From Pseudomonadota bacterium (GTDB lineage Bacteria > Verrucomicrobiota > Verrucomicrobiia > Limisphaerales > SXTU01), in NCBI GenBank assembly GCA_009922615.1, contig RFVF01000033.1:1-50669 (forward strand): a DNA stretch of 50,669 nt, read 5' to 3'. Each line of letters begins with the position of its first letter. Position 1 is the stretch's first letter. Below are positions 15,608-23,697 of this stretch, piece after piece. Under the pieces are notes generated by a model. It saw only the letters and a program-made list of their open reading frames with translations, searched no databases and was not told the origin of the DNA. The translations under genes and the position numbers were made by a program.

Positions 15608-18600
15608 ATGGGTTTGGGTGGGTTTGGTGGTCGGGTTAGGTGCGGTGCTCTCGCTCGGCGCGTGTTAGGTGCGGTGCTCTCGCTCGGCGCGTTTTTGCAG
15701 GTGCGGGCGTGGGACGAGAAACGCGCGGAGTTGGATCTGACTTTGCAGGCGCAGGCGGCGGCCAGCGCAGTGCGGGGGGCCGGCGAGGTGTCGGATGAAC
15801 TGCTGCACAATCTCGCCGAGCTGATGGGGCGGCGCGGCGATCTGTCGCGGGCGGAATTTGCCGAGGTCACGCGGCCGCTGCTGGCACGGAACCCGGAGTT
15901 GCGGGCACTGGATTGGGCGCCCGTGGTCCGCGCTGCGGAGTGGGCGCGCGTCGAGGAGCAAGCCCGGCGCGAACTGGGCCGGCCTTTCGAGTTCACCCAG
16001 CCCAACGGCACCAATGCGCCGCAGCGCACGGGGGAACGGGCATTTTACTGGCCGGTGTTATACGTCGAGCCGGTGGCGGGCAACGAGATGGCGCTGGGGT
16101 TGGATTTGGTGATGGGGTTCAACCAGGCGGCGCATGATTTCGCGGGTGCGAATGCGGATCTGGTGTTGTCGCATCCGCTCTGGCTGGTGCAGGAGCCGGA
16201 GCGGCAGTTGAGCTACATGGCGATCATGCCGGTGTATCGTGGTGGCGGTGTGCCGGCAGCGGGGCCGGAGCGGGCGCCGCGGCTGGCAGGTTTCGTCCAT
16301 GGGCTGTTCCGGGCCGGTGATTTCCTACGCGAGGCGATGCAGGATGCGCCGCCGACACGGCTGGACTTGATGGCGCTGGACGTGACTCCCGGCAGCCCGG
16401 AGCGCTTGATCCACTTCCTGCCGGCGAAAGATTCGGCTCCGATGGCAGTGCCCACGGAGGCAGAGATGCGGGCGGGCTGGCACGTCGCGTTGCCTCTAAC
16501 ATTTGGCGAGCGAAAGTTGGCGCTGCTTTTCCGGCCCACGCCGGGGGCGTTGGCCGCGCTACGGACGGTCAATCATTATGGTGCGCTGGTGAGCGGGTGG
16601 TTGCTGACGGTGGTCTGCGCCTCCTACCTTCACACGGTGCTGCGGCGCACCGCGCGGGTGACGGCGGAAGTGGCGGAGCGCACGGCCGCGTTGACGATGG
16701 CCAACCGGCAGTTGTCGGACGAAATCGCCGCCCGCCAGCGCGAGCAGCAGGCGCTGGTCGAGAGCGAGGCGCGATTTCGCGCGCTGTTTGAAAGCTCGCC
16801 GGATGCCGTGTTTGTCGAGAGCAGCGAGGGCATCGTGCTGGATGCGAACCACGGCGCGTGCCAGCTCCACGGCCTGACCCGGGAGGAGTTGCTGGGCAAG
16901 CACGTCACCGAGCTGGTCCCTCCGGCCCGGCGCGAGACGGTCCGCCAGAATTTCGCCGAGCTGTTCACGCACCAGATCACCGTGTTGGAAAGCGAGAGCT
17001 TCACGAAGGACGGACGCATTATCCCTATCGAGCTGGCCGCGCGCCCGTTTGAATACGGCGGCCGGGTTGCTGCGCTCATCCACGTGCGGGACATCTCGGT
17101 GCGCCGCCGTTACGAGCAGGAACTGCGGGAAAGCGAGGCCCGCTTCCGGTTGTTGTTCGACCGCTCGCCAGATGCGATTTTCGTGGAGGATTTGAACGGC
17201 GTGATTCTGGATGTGAATCCGGCCGGCTGCGCGCTGCATGGCGTGACCCGGGCCGAGCTGCTGGGGAAAAATGCCCGCGACACCATGCCGCCGGACCAGC
17301 CCGAGCGCGTGCTGTCCAATCTACCCGCCATGGAGGCGCTCGGCGGCAGTTACTTCGAGAGCCGCAGTCAGCGGGCGGACGGCACCGCTGTTCCGGTCGA
17401 GTTGGCCGTCAGCCGCTGCGAGTTCGGGGGCGTGCCGGCCATCATCATCCACGCGCGTGACATTTCGGGGCGGCGCCGCGCCGAGGCGGCCCTGGCCCGA
17501 CGGGACCGCATCCTGCACGCGGTCGCCCAGGCCGCGCGGACGTTGTTGCACGCGCAAGACTGGCAGACGGTGGCCCCGGAAACGTTGGGCGAACTGGGGG
17601 AGGCGACCGGGTGCAGCGCCGTGTGCCTGTTTGCCAACGGCACGCTGGAGGGGGAGCCGGCGTTTTGCGGCTTGTGTGTCTGGCCACCGAGCGAGCCTCT
17701 GGCCAACGGCGGCGCGCCCATCAGCTACGGTGCGAGCGGTTGCTCACGTTGGCGTGACTTGCTGTCCCGTGGCGAATCGGTCTATGGCCACGTGCGCGTC
17801 TTCCCCGCTGCCGAGCGACGCGTGCCCGAGGCTAAGGGGATGAAGTCCATTGCCTTGACGCCCATTTTTGCCGGCTCGGTGTGGTGGGGCTTCCTCGCGT
17901 TGGGCCAGCGCGAAACGGAGCGCGACTGGTTCACCGGCGAACTGGAGGCGTTGCGCGCGGCGGCGGAGGTCTTTGGTGCGGCCATTGCCCGGGCCGAGGT
18001 GGAGGCCGCGCGGGTGCGCTTCGAGGCGCGGTTGCAGGAAACGCAGAAGCTCGAAAGCCTCGGCGTGCTGGCCGGGGGCATCGCGCACGATTTCAACAAC
18101 CTGCTCACCAGCATCCTCGGCAATGCCAGCCTCGCGCGGCTGGATTTGCCGCCGCATTCCCCCGCCAACCATTCCCTGGAACGCATCGAAACCGCTTCCC
18201 TGCGGGCGGCCGATCTTTGCAAGCAGATGCTCGCCTACGCGGGCAAGGGCCGCTTGGTGGTGCAACCCGTCAACCTCACGCAACTCGTGCAGGAAACCGC
18301 ACACCTGCTCCAGGTCTCCATCAGCAAACGCGCCGTGCTCAAGTTCGACCTCGCGCCGAATCTGCCGGCGGTCCTAGTGGACGCTTCGCAGCTCCGCCAG
18401 ATCGTCATGAACCTCGTCATCAATGCTTCCGAGGCCATCGGCGAGCGCAGCGGTGTCATTGCCCTGGCGACGGGGCTGGTGCGGGCGGACCGGGAGTATC
18501 TCGCGGACTCACGCCTGGCTGGCGATTTGTCCGAGGGTGACTACGTTTTTCTGGAGGCGAGCGACACGGGCTGCGGAATGACGCCCGAGATCCAGGCCCG

Positions 18601-19180
18601 CATTTTCGAGCCGTTCTTCACCACCAAATTCACGGGCCGGGGGTTGGGGCTGGCGGCCGTGCTCGGCATCGTGCGCGGCCACCGGGGCGCGCTGAAGGTG
18701 GACTCCGTGCCCGGCAAGGGCAGCACCTTCCGACTGTTGCTGCCCGTGACGCACGAGCTGGCACAACCAACTTCAGGGCCCAATCCACTCGCCACAGGCT
18801 GGCGGGGCCACGGTCGCATCCTCGTGGTGGACGACGAAGAGACCGTGCGGACCGTGGTGGCCCGCGTGCTGGAAAACCTCGGGTTCACCGTCACGCTCGC
18901 GTCCGACGGGCGCGAAGCCGTGAAGATTTTTGAGGCCCAGCCCGACGCATTTACAATGGTGGTCGTGGACCTGACGATGCCGCACATGGATGGCACGGAG
19001 GCGTTTGCCCGGATGCGGCGGGTGCGTCCCGATCTGCGGGTGGTGTTGATGAGTGGTTATAGCGAACCAGACGCGACGTTGGCTTTTGCGGGCAAAGGCT
19101 TGGCGGGCTTCCTGCAAAAACCCTTCGAGCTGATCCACCTGCACGACAAGGTCCGCGCCGTGTTTGAAATGTCGAAATAA
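15608..19180 (+). CDS. Hybrid sensor histidine kinase (CHASE-PAS-PAS-GAF-HisKA-HATPase-REC)
   Basis: Numbered from ATG 15608 (1190 residues; TTG 15533 would extend it). A periplasmic CHASE-type domain (about 60-230, with ALDWAPVV and FYWPVLYVEP) is followed by a membrane helix at about 325-343. Then come two PAS domains (about 385-500 and 507-620, each opening SEARFRxLFxxSPDA), a GAF-like region (about 630-800), a HisKA with phospho-His827 (GGIAHDFNNLL), and HATPase motifs DTGCGM and GRGLGLAAVLG. A C-terminal receiver has phospho-Asp at about 1121 (VVVDLTMPHMDG). It should autophosphorylate and pass phosphate to its own receiver. The 5' end is disturbed: a perfect 29-bp tandem duplication (15635-15692) shifts the frame and splits the first membrane helix. 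The other frame upstream reads WVWVGLVVGLGAVLSLGA and then stops. Confidence 0.88.
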   Translation: MGLGGFGGRVRCGALARRVLGAVLSLGAFLQVRAWDEKRAELDLTLQAQAAASAVRGAGEVSDELLHNLAELMGRRGDLSRAEFAEVTRPLLARNPELRALDWAPVVRAAEWARVEEQARRELGRPFEFTQPNGTNAPQRTGERAFYWPVLYVEPVAGNEMALGLDLVMGFNQAAHDFAGANADLVLSHPLWLVQEPERQLSYMAIMPVYRGGGVPAAGPERAPRLAGFVHGLFRAGDFLREAMQDAPPTRLDLMALDVTPGSPERLIHFLPAKDSAPMAVPTEAEMRAGWHVALPLTFGERKLALLFRPTPGALAALRTVNHYGALVSGWLLTVVCASYLHTVLRRTARVTAEVAERTAALTMANRQLSDEIAARQREQQALVESEARFRALFESSPDAVFVESSEGIVLDANHGACQLHGLTREELLGKHVTELVPPARRETVRQNFAELFTHQITVLESESFTKDGRIIPIELAARPFEYGGRVAALIHVRDISVRRRYEQELRESEARFRLLFDRSPDAIFVEDLNGVILDVNPAGCALHGVTRAELLGKNARDTMPPDQPERVLSNLPAMEALGGSYFESRSQRADGTAVPVELAVSRCEFGGVPAIIIHARDISGRRRAEAALARRDRILHAVAQAARTLLHAQDWQTVAPETLGELGEATGCSAVCLFANGTLEGEPAFCGLCVWPPSEPLANGGAPISYGASGCSRWRDLLSRGESVYGHVRVFPAAERRVPEAKGMKSIALTPIFAGSVWWGFLALGQRETERDWFTGELEALRAAAEVFGAAIARAEVEAARVRFEARLQETQKLESLGVLAGGIAHDFNNLLTSILGNASLARLDLPPHSPANHSLERIETASLRAADLCKQMLAYAGKGRLVVQPVNLTQLVQETAHLLQVSISKRAVLKFDLAPNLPAVLVDASQLRQIVMNLVINASEAIGERSGVIALATGLVRADREYLADSRLAGDLSEGDYVFLEASDTGCGMTPEIQARIFEPFFTTKFTGRGLGLAAVLGIVRGHRGALKVDSVPGKGSTFRLLLPVTHELAQPTSGPNPLATGWRGHGRILVVDDEETVRTVVARVLENLGFTVTLASDGREAVKIFEAQPDAFTMVVVDLTMPHMDGTEAFARMRRVRPDLRVVLMSGYSEPDATLAFAGKGLAGFLQKPFELIHLHDKVRAVFEMSK
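15635..15692. repeat. Perfect 29-bp tandem duplication at the kinase 5' end
   Basis: Bases 15635-15663 are repeated exactly at 15664-15692; each unit begins gttaggtgcggtgctctcgc. Since 29 is not a multiple of three, the duplication switches the reading frame in the first membrane helix of the histidine kinase. Confidence 0.95.
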
Positions 19181-19251
19181 CGAGTGAGCCGCCGCCCCGC
19201 GGTGAACTGCCGCATTGCATCTCCGCGTGCCGCCGCTGCAAGCTCCGCGCC

Positions 19252-19545
19252 ATGACTGCTCCGAACATTGTCCTGTGGGTTTACATCGTGCTGCTCGTCG
19301 CGGGCGGCCTCGTCGGCTTCCTGAAGGCCGGCAGCAAGGCCTCGCTAATCGCAAGCAGCCTCTTCGCGTTGCCGCTGGTGCTGGCAGCGCTAGGCATCGT
19401 GCCTGTGCTCGTCGCGGAGGTGGTGCTCGGTATCCTGCTCGCCTACATGGGCATGAAGTTCGCGAAGTCCAAGAAGTTCATGCCGAGCGGGCTGATGGCG
19501 ATTCTCTCGGCGGTGGCCTTGGCCCTGCGCTTCTTCCTCAAATAA
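19252..19545 (+). CDS. TMEM14-family small membrane protein
   Basis: The 97-residue protein is almost entirely hydrophobic, with three or four membrane helices. It shows the TMEM14/UPF0136 features: a Gly-rich first hairpin (LLVAGGLVGFLKAGSKASLIAS) and the loop MGMKFAKSKKFMPSGLMAILS before the last helix. The bacterial function is not established; plant relatives have been linked to fatty-acid export. It sits 71 bp after the kinase gene and 12 bp before the helicase gene, so co-transcription with the helicase is possible. Confidence 0.82.
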   Translation: MTAPNIVLWVYIVLLVAGGLVGFLKAGSKASLIASSLFALPLVLAALGIVPVLVAEVVLGILLAYMGMKFAKSKKFMPSGLMAILSAVALALRFFLK

Positions 19546-19557
19546 GTTTTTAGCCGC

Positions 19558-22449
19558 TTGCAAAAGCAGCTCCCCATCTGGCAGCTCCACGCGCAGATCG
19601 TGGACACGCTCCGCACGGGCAACCGCCTCGTGCTCGTGGCGCCCACCGGCTCGGGCAAGACCACGCAGGTGCCGCAGATGCTGGCTGACGCGGGGTCTGG
19701 GCTCTGGGGTCTGGGCTCTGGGGAAGGCGGCGTGGTCGTGCACTCCGCCCAAGACCCCAGACCCAAGACGCCAGACCCTACCGGTCCGGCGCGCCCCTTT
19801 CGCATCGTCGTGCTCCAGCCGCGCCGGGTCGCCGCGCGGACGGTCGCGGCGCGCGTGGCGTGGGAGCGCGGGGGCAAGCTCGGACAAGAAGTTGGCTACC
19901 AGATTCGTTTTGACGACCGGCTCGGCGAACGCACGCGCATTTGCTTCGTGACAGAAGGTGTGTTGCTCCGCTGGCTCCAGGACGACCCGCAGTTGTCCGA
20001 CGTGGCGGCGGTCCTCTTCGATGAATTCCACGAACGCAACCTGTTGAGCGATGTTGCGCTAGCCTTGGTGAAGCGCCTCCAGCAAGCCACCCGGCCGGAT
20101 CTGCGGATCGTAGTGATGTCCGCGACCCTGGATGCGGAGCCGGTGGCGAAGTATCTTCGGCAGGTGAGCGGGCGAGGGAGTGAGCCGGTGGGAAAGTGGG
20201 AGAGCGAGAAAGTAGGGGAAGACGCTGGCGCAGCTTCCCGATTTCCCGATTTCCCACTTTCTCACCCACCTGCCTTCTCACCTGCGCCCACTCTTGTCAG
20301 CGAGGGCGTCAGCTTCCCCGTCGAAGTGCGCTACGCAGAGCATCTCAACCGCGCGCCGGTCGCCGAGCAGGCGGCAGCAGCGGTGGAGCGCATCGTGAAC
20401 ACCGGCGGGCCGGGCGACGTGCTTGTGTTCATGCCGGGCATGGGCGAGATCAACGCGACGATCAACGCGTTGCGGGCCGCGCGGCTAGCCGAGGATTGTG
20501 ACTTCATTCCCTTGCACGGTGATCTTTCGCCGGACGACCAGGACCGGGCGTTCGCGCCGAGCACACGGAGGAAGGTTGTCGTTTCCACGAACGTGGCGGA
20601 GACGAGTGTGACGATTGATGGCATCCGGCACGTTGTCGACAGCGGCGAGGCGCGGGTGGCTCGCTACGATGCCGAGCGCGGGATTCAGACACTGTTCATC
20701 GAGGAGATTTCCCGGGCGAGCGCGGACCAGCGCAAAGGCAGAGCAGGGCGCACCGCGCCGGGCACTTGCTGGCGGCTGTGGACGGAGAGCGGGCACTTGA
20801 ATCGTCCCGAGCGCAACACACCGGAGATTCAACGCGCGGATTTGGCGGAAGTCGTTTTGTTGCTGCACTCGCTAGGCATCCAGAGCGCTGTGGCCTTTGA
20901 CTGGCTGGACCAGCCGGACCCGGCGGCGGTGGAAAGGGCCGAACGGCTACTGGTGATGTTGGGAGCGTTGGCAGAGGTCGAGGATCGAGAGCCGAGAGCC
21001 GAGAGCCCGCCGGCCCGGCCCTCGACTCTCGCCCCCCGACCTTCGACTTTGACCGATATTGGCCGCCAGATGCTTCGGCTGCCGATGCACCCGCGTTACT
21101 CGCGGATGCTCGTGGAGGCCGGGCGGCGCGGGTGCGTGCGGGAGGCGGCGCTGTGCGCGGCATTGGTCAGCGGTCGGGATTTGCTGACGCGCGTGCAGCG
21201 CGGAGATGCGCGGTCGGCGGAGACGCGGGAGGAGTTCGAGGCGAGCGAAGCGTCGGACTTCATCACGCTGATGCGGGCGTTTGAGTTCGCGCAGGATAGC
21301 CGGTTCAATCTCGACGTGTGCCGGAGTCGTGGCATCAACGCGAAGGTGGCACGAGAGGTGGAGCAGACGTTTCAGCAGGTGCTGGCGATTGCCGAGAGGG
21401 AAAGTAAGAAGTGTTTAGTGATGGGTAATCAGTTCGAGGCGGCTGCGAGTTCTGATGCCCCACTTATTTCTTCTCCCACGCAGCACCCAGCTCCTGCCGA
21501 GGACGCGCTCTTCAAGTGCCTCACCGCCGGCTTCATTGACCAGCTCGCCTTGCGGCGGGATCAGGGGACGCTGGAGTGCGAGCTGACGGAGGGGCGGCGG
21601 GGGACCTTGATGCGTGAGAGTGTGGTGCAGAAGGCGCCGCTGTTTGTCGCGGCGGCGATGCGCGAGACGGCGGGCGCGCTGCGGCCGCTGACGTTACTCG
21701 GCTTGGCCACGGCGGTGGAGCCGGAGTGGCTGCGGGAGCTGTATCCGCAGCACTTGCACGCGACCGTGGAGCACGTGTTCGACCGCACGCACAAACGCGT
21801 GGCGGCGTTGAGGCTCGCGCGGTTTCGTGACTTGGTCATCGGGCACGAGCACCAGCGCGAGGTGGAGCCGGAGGCGGCGGGGCGGTGTCTGGCGGCGGCG
21901 GCGATGCAAGGGTGGTTTGACCTGCCGAACTTGAACCACGAGGTGAAGCAGTTCATTGCGCGGGTGAATCTGGTGTCGGCGGCACTGCCGGATTTGGAAT
22001 ACCCGCCGTTCGACGACGCGGCGATGACGGCGGCGCTCGCGCGGGCGTTCCGGGGGCTGACGTTGCAGAAGGAGGCGCAGGTGGCGGCCTTGAAGCCGGG
22101 GTTCGAGGCGCACCTCGCGCCCGAGTTGGTGGGCTGGCTTGCGGAGCTGACCCCGCTGCAGATTCCCTGGCCGACAGGCAAGCCGGTGAAGCTGCTTTAC
22201 TCGGAGGAGGCGGAGGGTGGCGGGCGCACGGCGATGTCTCCCGAGGCGCAGGTGAAGTTGCAGGAGTGCTTCAAGCTGGAGTTCCACCCGCGGGTTTGCG
22301 AGGGCGCGGTGCCGGTGAAGCTGTGGCTGTGCACGCCGGACGGGAAGCGCCTGACGAGCACCTGCGACTGGCTGCATTGGAAGGCGCACGAGTGGCCGAA
22401 GCAGAAGGCGGCGGTGCAGAAGAAATATCCGAGTGTGACGTTCGCCTGA
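19558..22449 (+). CDS. hrpB: HrpB-type DEAH-box ATP-dependent helicase with repeat-encoded inserts
   Basis: From a TTG start this is 963 residues, long for HrpB (usually about 800-850). Motifs are Walker A APTGSGKTTQVPQ (about 29-41), LQPRRVAAR, DEFHERN (about 155-161), SATLDAE, VVSTNVAETSVTIDG and QRKGRAGRTAPG, followed by HrpB C-terminal regions ending in LTSTCDWLHWKAHEWP. It is a superfamily 2 RNA-helicase-like ATPase; the physiological substrate of HrpB is poorly defined. The extra length comes from four low-complexity peptides at about residues 46-80, 203-246, 474-499 and 613-648. Each is encoded by a heptamer-built inverted repeat that keeps the frame and sits between conserved motifs. 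No in-frame ATG precedes the Walker A region, which supports the TTG start. Confidence 0.93.
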   Translation: MQKQLPIWQLHAQIVDTLRTGNRLVLVAPTGSGKTTQVPQMLADAGSGLWGLGSGEGGVVVHSAQDPRPKTPDPTGPARPFRIVVLQPRRVAARTVAARVAWERGGKLGQEVGYQIRFDDRLGERTRICFVTEGVLLRWLQDDPQLSDVAAVLFDEFHERNLLSDVALALVKRLQQATRPDLRIVVMSATLDAEPVAKYLRQVSGRGSEPVGKWESEKVGEDAGAASRFPDFPLSHPPAFSPAPTLVSEGVSFPVEVRYAEHLNRAPVAEQAAAAVERIVNTGGPGDVLVFMPGMGEINATINALRAARLAEDCDFIPLHGDLSPDDQDRAFAPSTRRKVVVSTNVAETSVTIDGIRHVVDSGEARVARYDAERGIQTLFIEEISRASADQRKGRAGRTAPGTCWRLWTESGHLNRPERNTPEIQRADLAEVVLLLHSLGIQSAVAFDWLDQPDPAAVERAERLLVMLGALAEVEDREPRAESPPARPSTLAPRPSTLTDIGRQMLRLPMHPRYSRMLVEAGRRGCVREAALCAALVSGRDLLTRVQRGDARSAETREEFEASEASDFITLMRAFEFAQDSRFNLDVCRSRGINAKVAREVEQTFQQVLAIAERESKKCLVMGNQFEAAASSDAPLISSPTQHPAPAEDALFKCLTAGFIDQLALRRDQGTLECELTEGRRGTLMRESVVQKAPLFVAAAMRETAGALRPLTLLGLATAVEPEWLRELYPQHLHATVEHVFDRTHKRVAALRLARFRDLVIGHEHQREVEPEAAGRCLAAAAMQGWFDLPNLNHEVKQFIARVNLVSAALPDLEYPPFDDAAMTAALARAFRGLTLQKEAQVAALKPGFEAHLAPELVGWLAELTPLQIPWPTGKPVKLLYSEEAEGGGRTAMSPEAQVKLQECFKLEFHPRVCEGAVPVKLWLCTPDGKRLTSTCDWLHWKAHEWPKQKAAVQKKYPSVTFA
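19692..19778. repeat. Heptamer inverted repeat, helicase insert 1
   Basis: The left arm (19692-19723) alternates GGTCTGG and GCTCTGG. The right arm (19748-19778) reads CCCAAGA, CCCCAGA, CCCAAGA, CGCCAGA, CCC. The arms are largely complementary around a 24-base centre. The element is translated in frame between Walker A and motif Ia of the helicase. Confidence 0.88.
20161..20284. repeat. Heptamer inverted repeat, helicase insert 2
   Basis: The element begins CAGGTGA and ends TCACCTG, a perfect seven-base terminal inverted repeat. The arms are purine-rich (GGTGGGAAAGTGGGAGAG) and pyrimidine-rich (CCCACTTTCTCACCCACC), and they are complementary over much of their length. It encodes a Gly/Ser/Glu then Pro/Phe/Ser-rich peptide in frame. 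Confidence 0.85.
20977..21047. repeat. Heptamer inverted repeat, helicase insert 3
   Basis: The left arm contains GAGAGCC three times. The right arm divides into seven-base steps (GGCCCTC, GACTCTC, GCCCCCC, GACCTTC, GACTTTG). The outer ends GTCGA and TCGAC are inverted. Translation stays in frame and gives an Arg/Glu then Pro/Ser/Thr-rich loop. Confidence 0.8.
21399..21490. repeat. Degenerate heptamer inverted repeat, helicase insert 4
   Basis: The left arm has diverged GTG-type heptamers (GTAAGAA, GTGTTTA, GTGATGG). The right arm is a partial complement (CCCCACTTATTTCTTCTCCC). ATCAG and CTGAT pair near the centre. This copy is AT-richer than its surroundings and the least regular of the four. 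Confidence 0.6.
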
Positions 22450-22507
22450 GCACACCGGGGAAAAGCAGTATTTACCCTGCGTCGCAGACGTGACACGTTT
22501 GGCGGTA

Positions 22508-23683
22508 ATGGCAGAGCGTCAACCAACCTACGGAGCGCGAGCGCCTTCCGCAGCGACGCGCCCGGTGCGGCGCCGCCTGATCGCCCAGTTCGCCCTGCTC
22601 GTCGGGGCGGCGCTGGTGGCGGCACTGCTCGTGGAGTGCGCGGTGCGGGTGATGTTGGGGGATCGGATCGTGTTGTTCCCCCGCTATCACACGGGGGCGG
22701 ATTACGGGGAGTTCAAGTTACGGCGGCTGCGGCCGGGCGAGCACTTCCGTCATCACAGCCGCGATGGAGACTGGGAGTTTCGTATCAACCGCGCGGGGTT
22801 GCGGAACGATCGTGAGTTTGCGCGGCCGAAGCCGGCCGGAGTGTATCGCGTGTTGTGTCTGGGAGATTCGCACACGCAGGGTTACGAGGTGCGGCAGGAG
22901 CACACGTTTGCAATGGTGCTGGAGCGGTTTCTCAACGCGCAGGGTTTGCGCGCGGAGGTCATCAACGCGGGGATCTCGGGCTTTGGCACGGCGGAGGAAG
23001 TGGCTTATCTGGAGAGCGAGGGGGTCAAGTGGGAGCCCGACGCGGTGGTGCTGGGCTTCTTTGCGAATGACTACGAAGACAATCTCAAGGCTGGCTTGTT
23101 TGAATTGGAAGGCGGCGGTTCGCTCAAGGCTGTCAAGCACGAGCATCTGCCCGGCGTAAGCGTGCAGGACAAGCTCTACGCCGTGCCCGGCACGCGCTGG
23201 CTCGGTGAGCATTCCTACGCCTACGCCCACGTGTTCAACTTGGTGTGGGAACACTACAAGGCCCGGCTGGCAGCCGATGCACGGGCTACGGCACCGACGG
23301 AGAGCGCGGTCGCCACGCGGTCGGCGGATGACCACGAGACGCGGCTGGCGGCCGCCGTGCTGGCGCGGCTGGGTGACTTTTGCCGGGCGCGTGGCATCCA
23401 GTCGCTTGTGCTCGATCTGCCGCAGACGGATGAGCGGTCGGTGGCGCGGGCGTCGTTGAACGCGGGCGCGCGGGCGGCCGTGGAGCGCCATTGCGATGAC
23501 CTGCTGGCTTATGAGACGCTATTGCAGCCCTACGCCGGGGCGGCGGAGCTGCATGTGGCGCACGGGCAGCGGCACATCTCCGAGTTCACGCACGCCGTGT
23601 TCGGCGTGGCGGCAGGGCAACGGCTGATGGCGCGGCGAGCAGCGACGAAGGCTGCGTTGCCCAAGGCAGATCAACCACGGTAA
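22508..23683 (+). CDS. Membrane-anchored SGNH/GDSL-like protein
   Basis: ATG 22508 gives 391 residues with a basic N-terminus, one membrane helix (about 25-47, IAQFALLVGAALVAALLVECAV) and an extracytoplasmic SGNH fold. Block I is LCLGDSHTQGYEV with the nucleophilic Ser, block II is INAGISGFGTAEE and block III is FFANDYEDN. The C-terminal block, normally DxxH near a GH pair, reads THAVFGVAAGQRL, so the usual catalytic His is not at the expected place. Such proteins often remove or transfer acyl groups on surface glycans. Its neighbour is a polyprenyl-phosphate sugar transferase, which fits a role in exopolysaccharide modification. Confidence 0.8.
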   Translation: MAERQPTYGARAPSAATRPVRRRLIAQFALLVGAALVAALLVECAVRVMLGDRIVLFPRYHTGADYGEFKLRRLRPGEHFRHHSRDGDWEFRINRAGLRNDREFARPKPAGVYRVLCLGDSHTQGYEVRQEHTFAMVLERFLNAQGLRAEVINAGISGFGTAEEVAYLESEGVKWEPDAVVLGFFANDYEDNLKAGLFELEGGGSLKAVKHEHLPGVSVQDKLYAVPGTRWLGEHSYAYAHVFNLVWEHYKARLAADARATAPTESAVATRSADDHETRLAAAVLARLGDFCRARGIQSLVLDLPQTDERSVARASLNAGARAAVERHCDDLLAYETLLQPYAGAAELHVAHGQRHISEFTHAVFGVAAGQRLMARRAATKAALPKADQPR

Positions 23684-23697
23684 ACACCTAACAAGCA

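Noticed and set aside
14287..16029. 580-codon minus-strand open frame opposite rtcB and the kinase start
   Set aside because: No family features; it spans two real plus-strand genes and looks like a codon-bias shadow.
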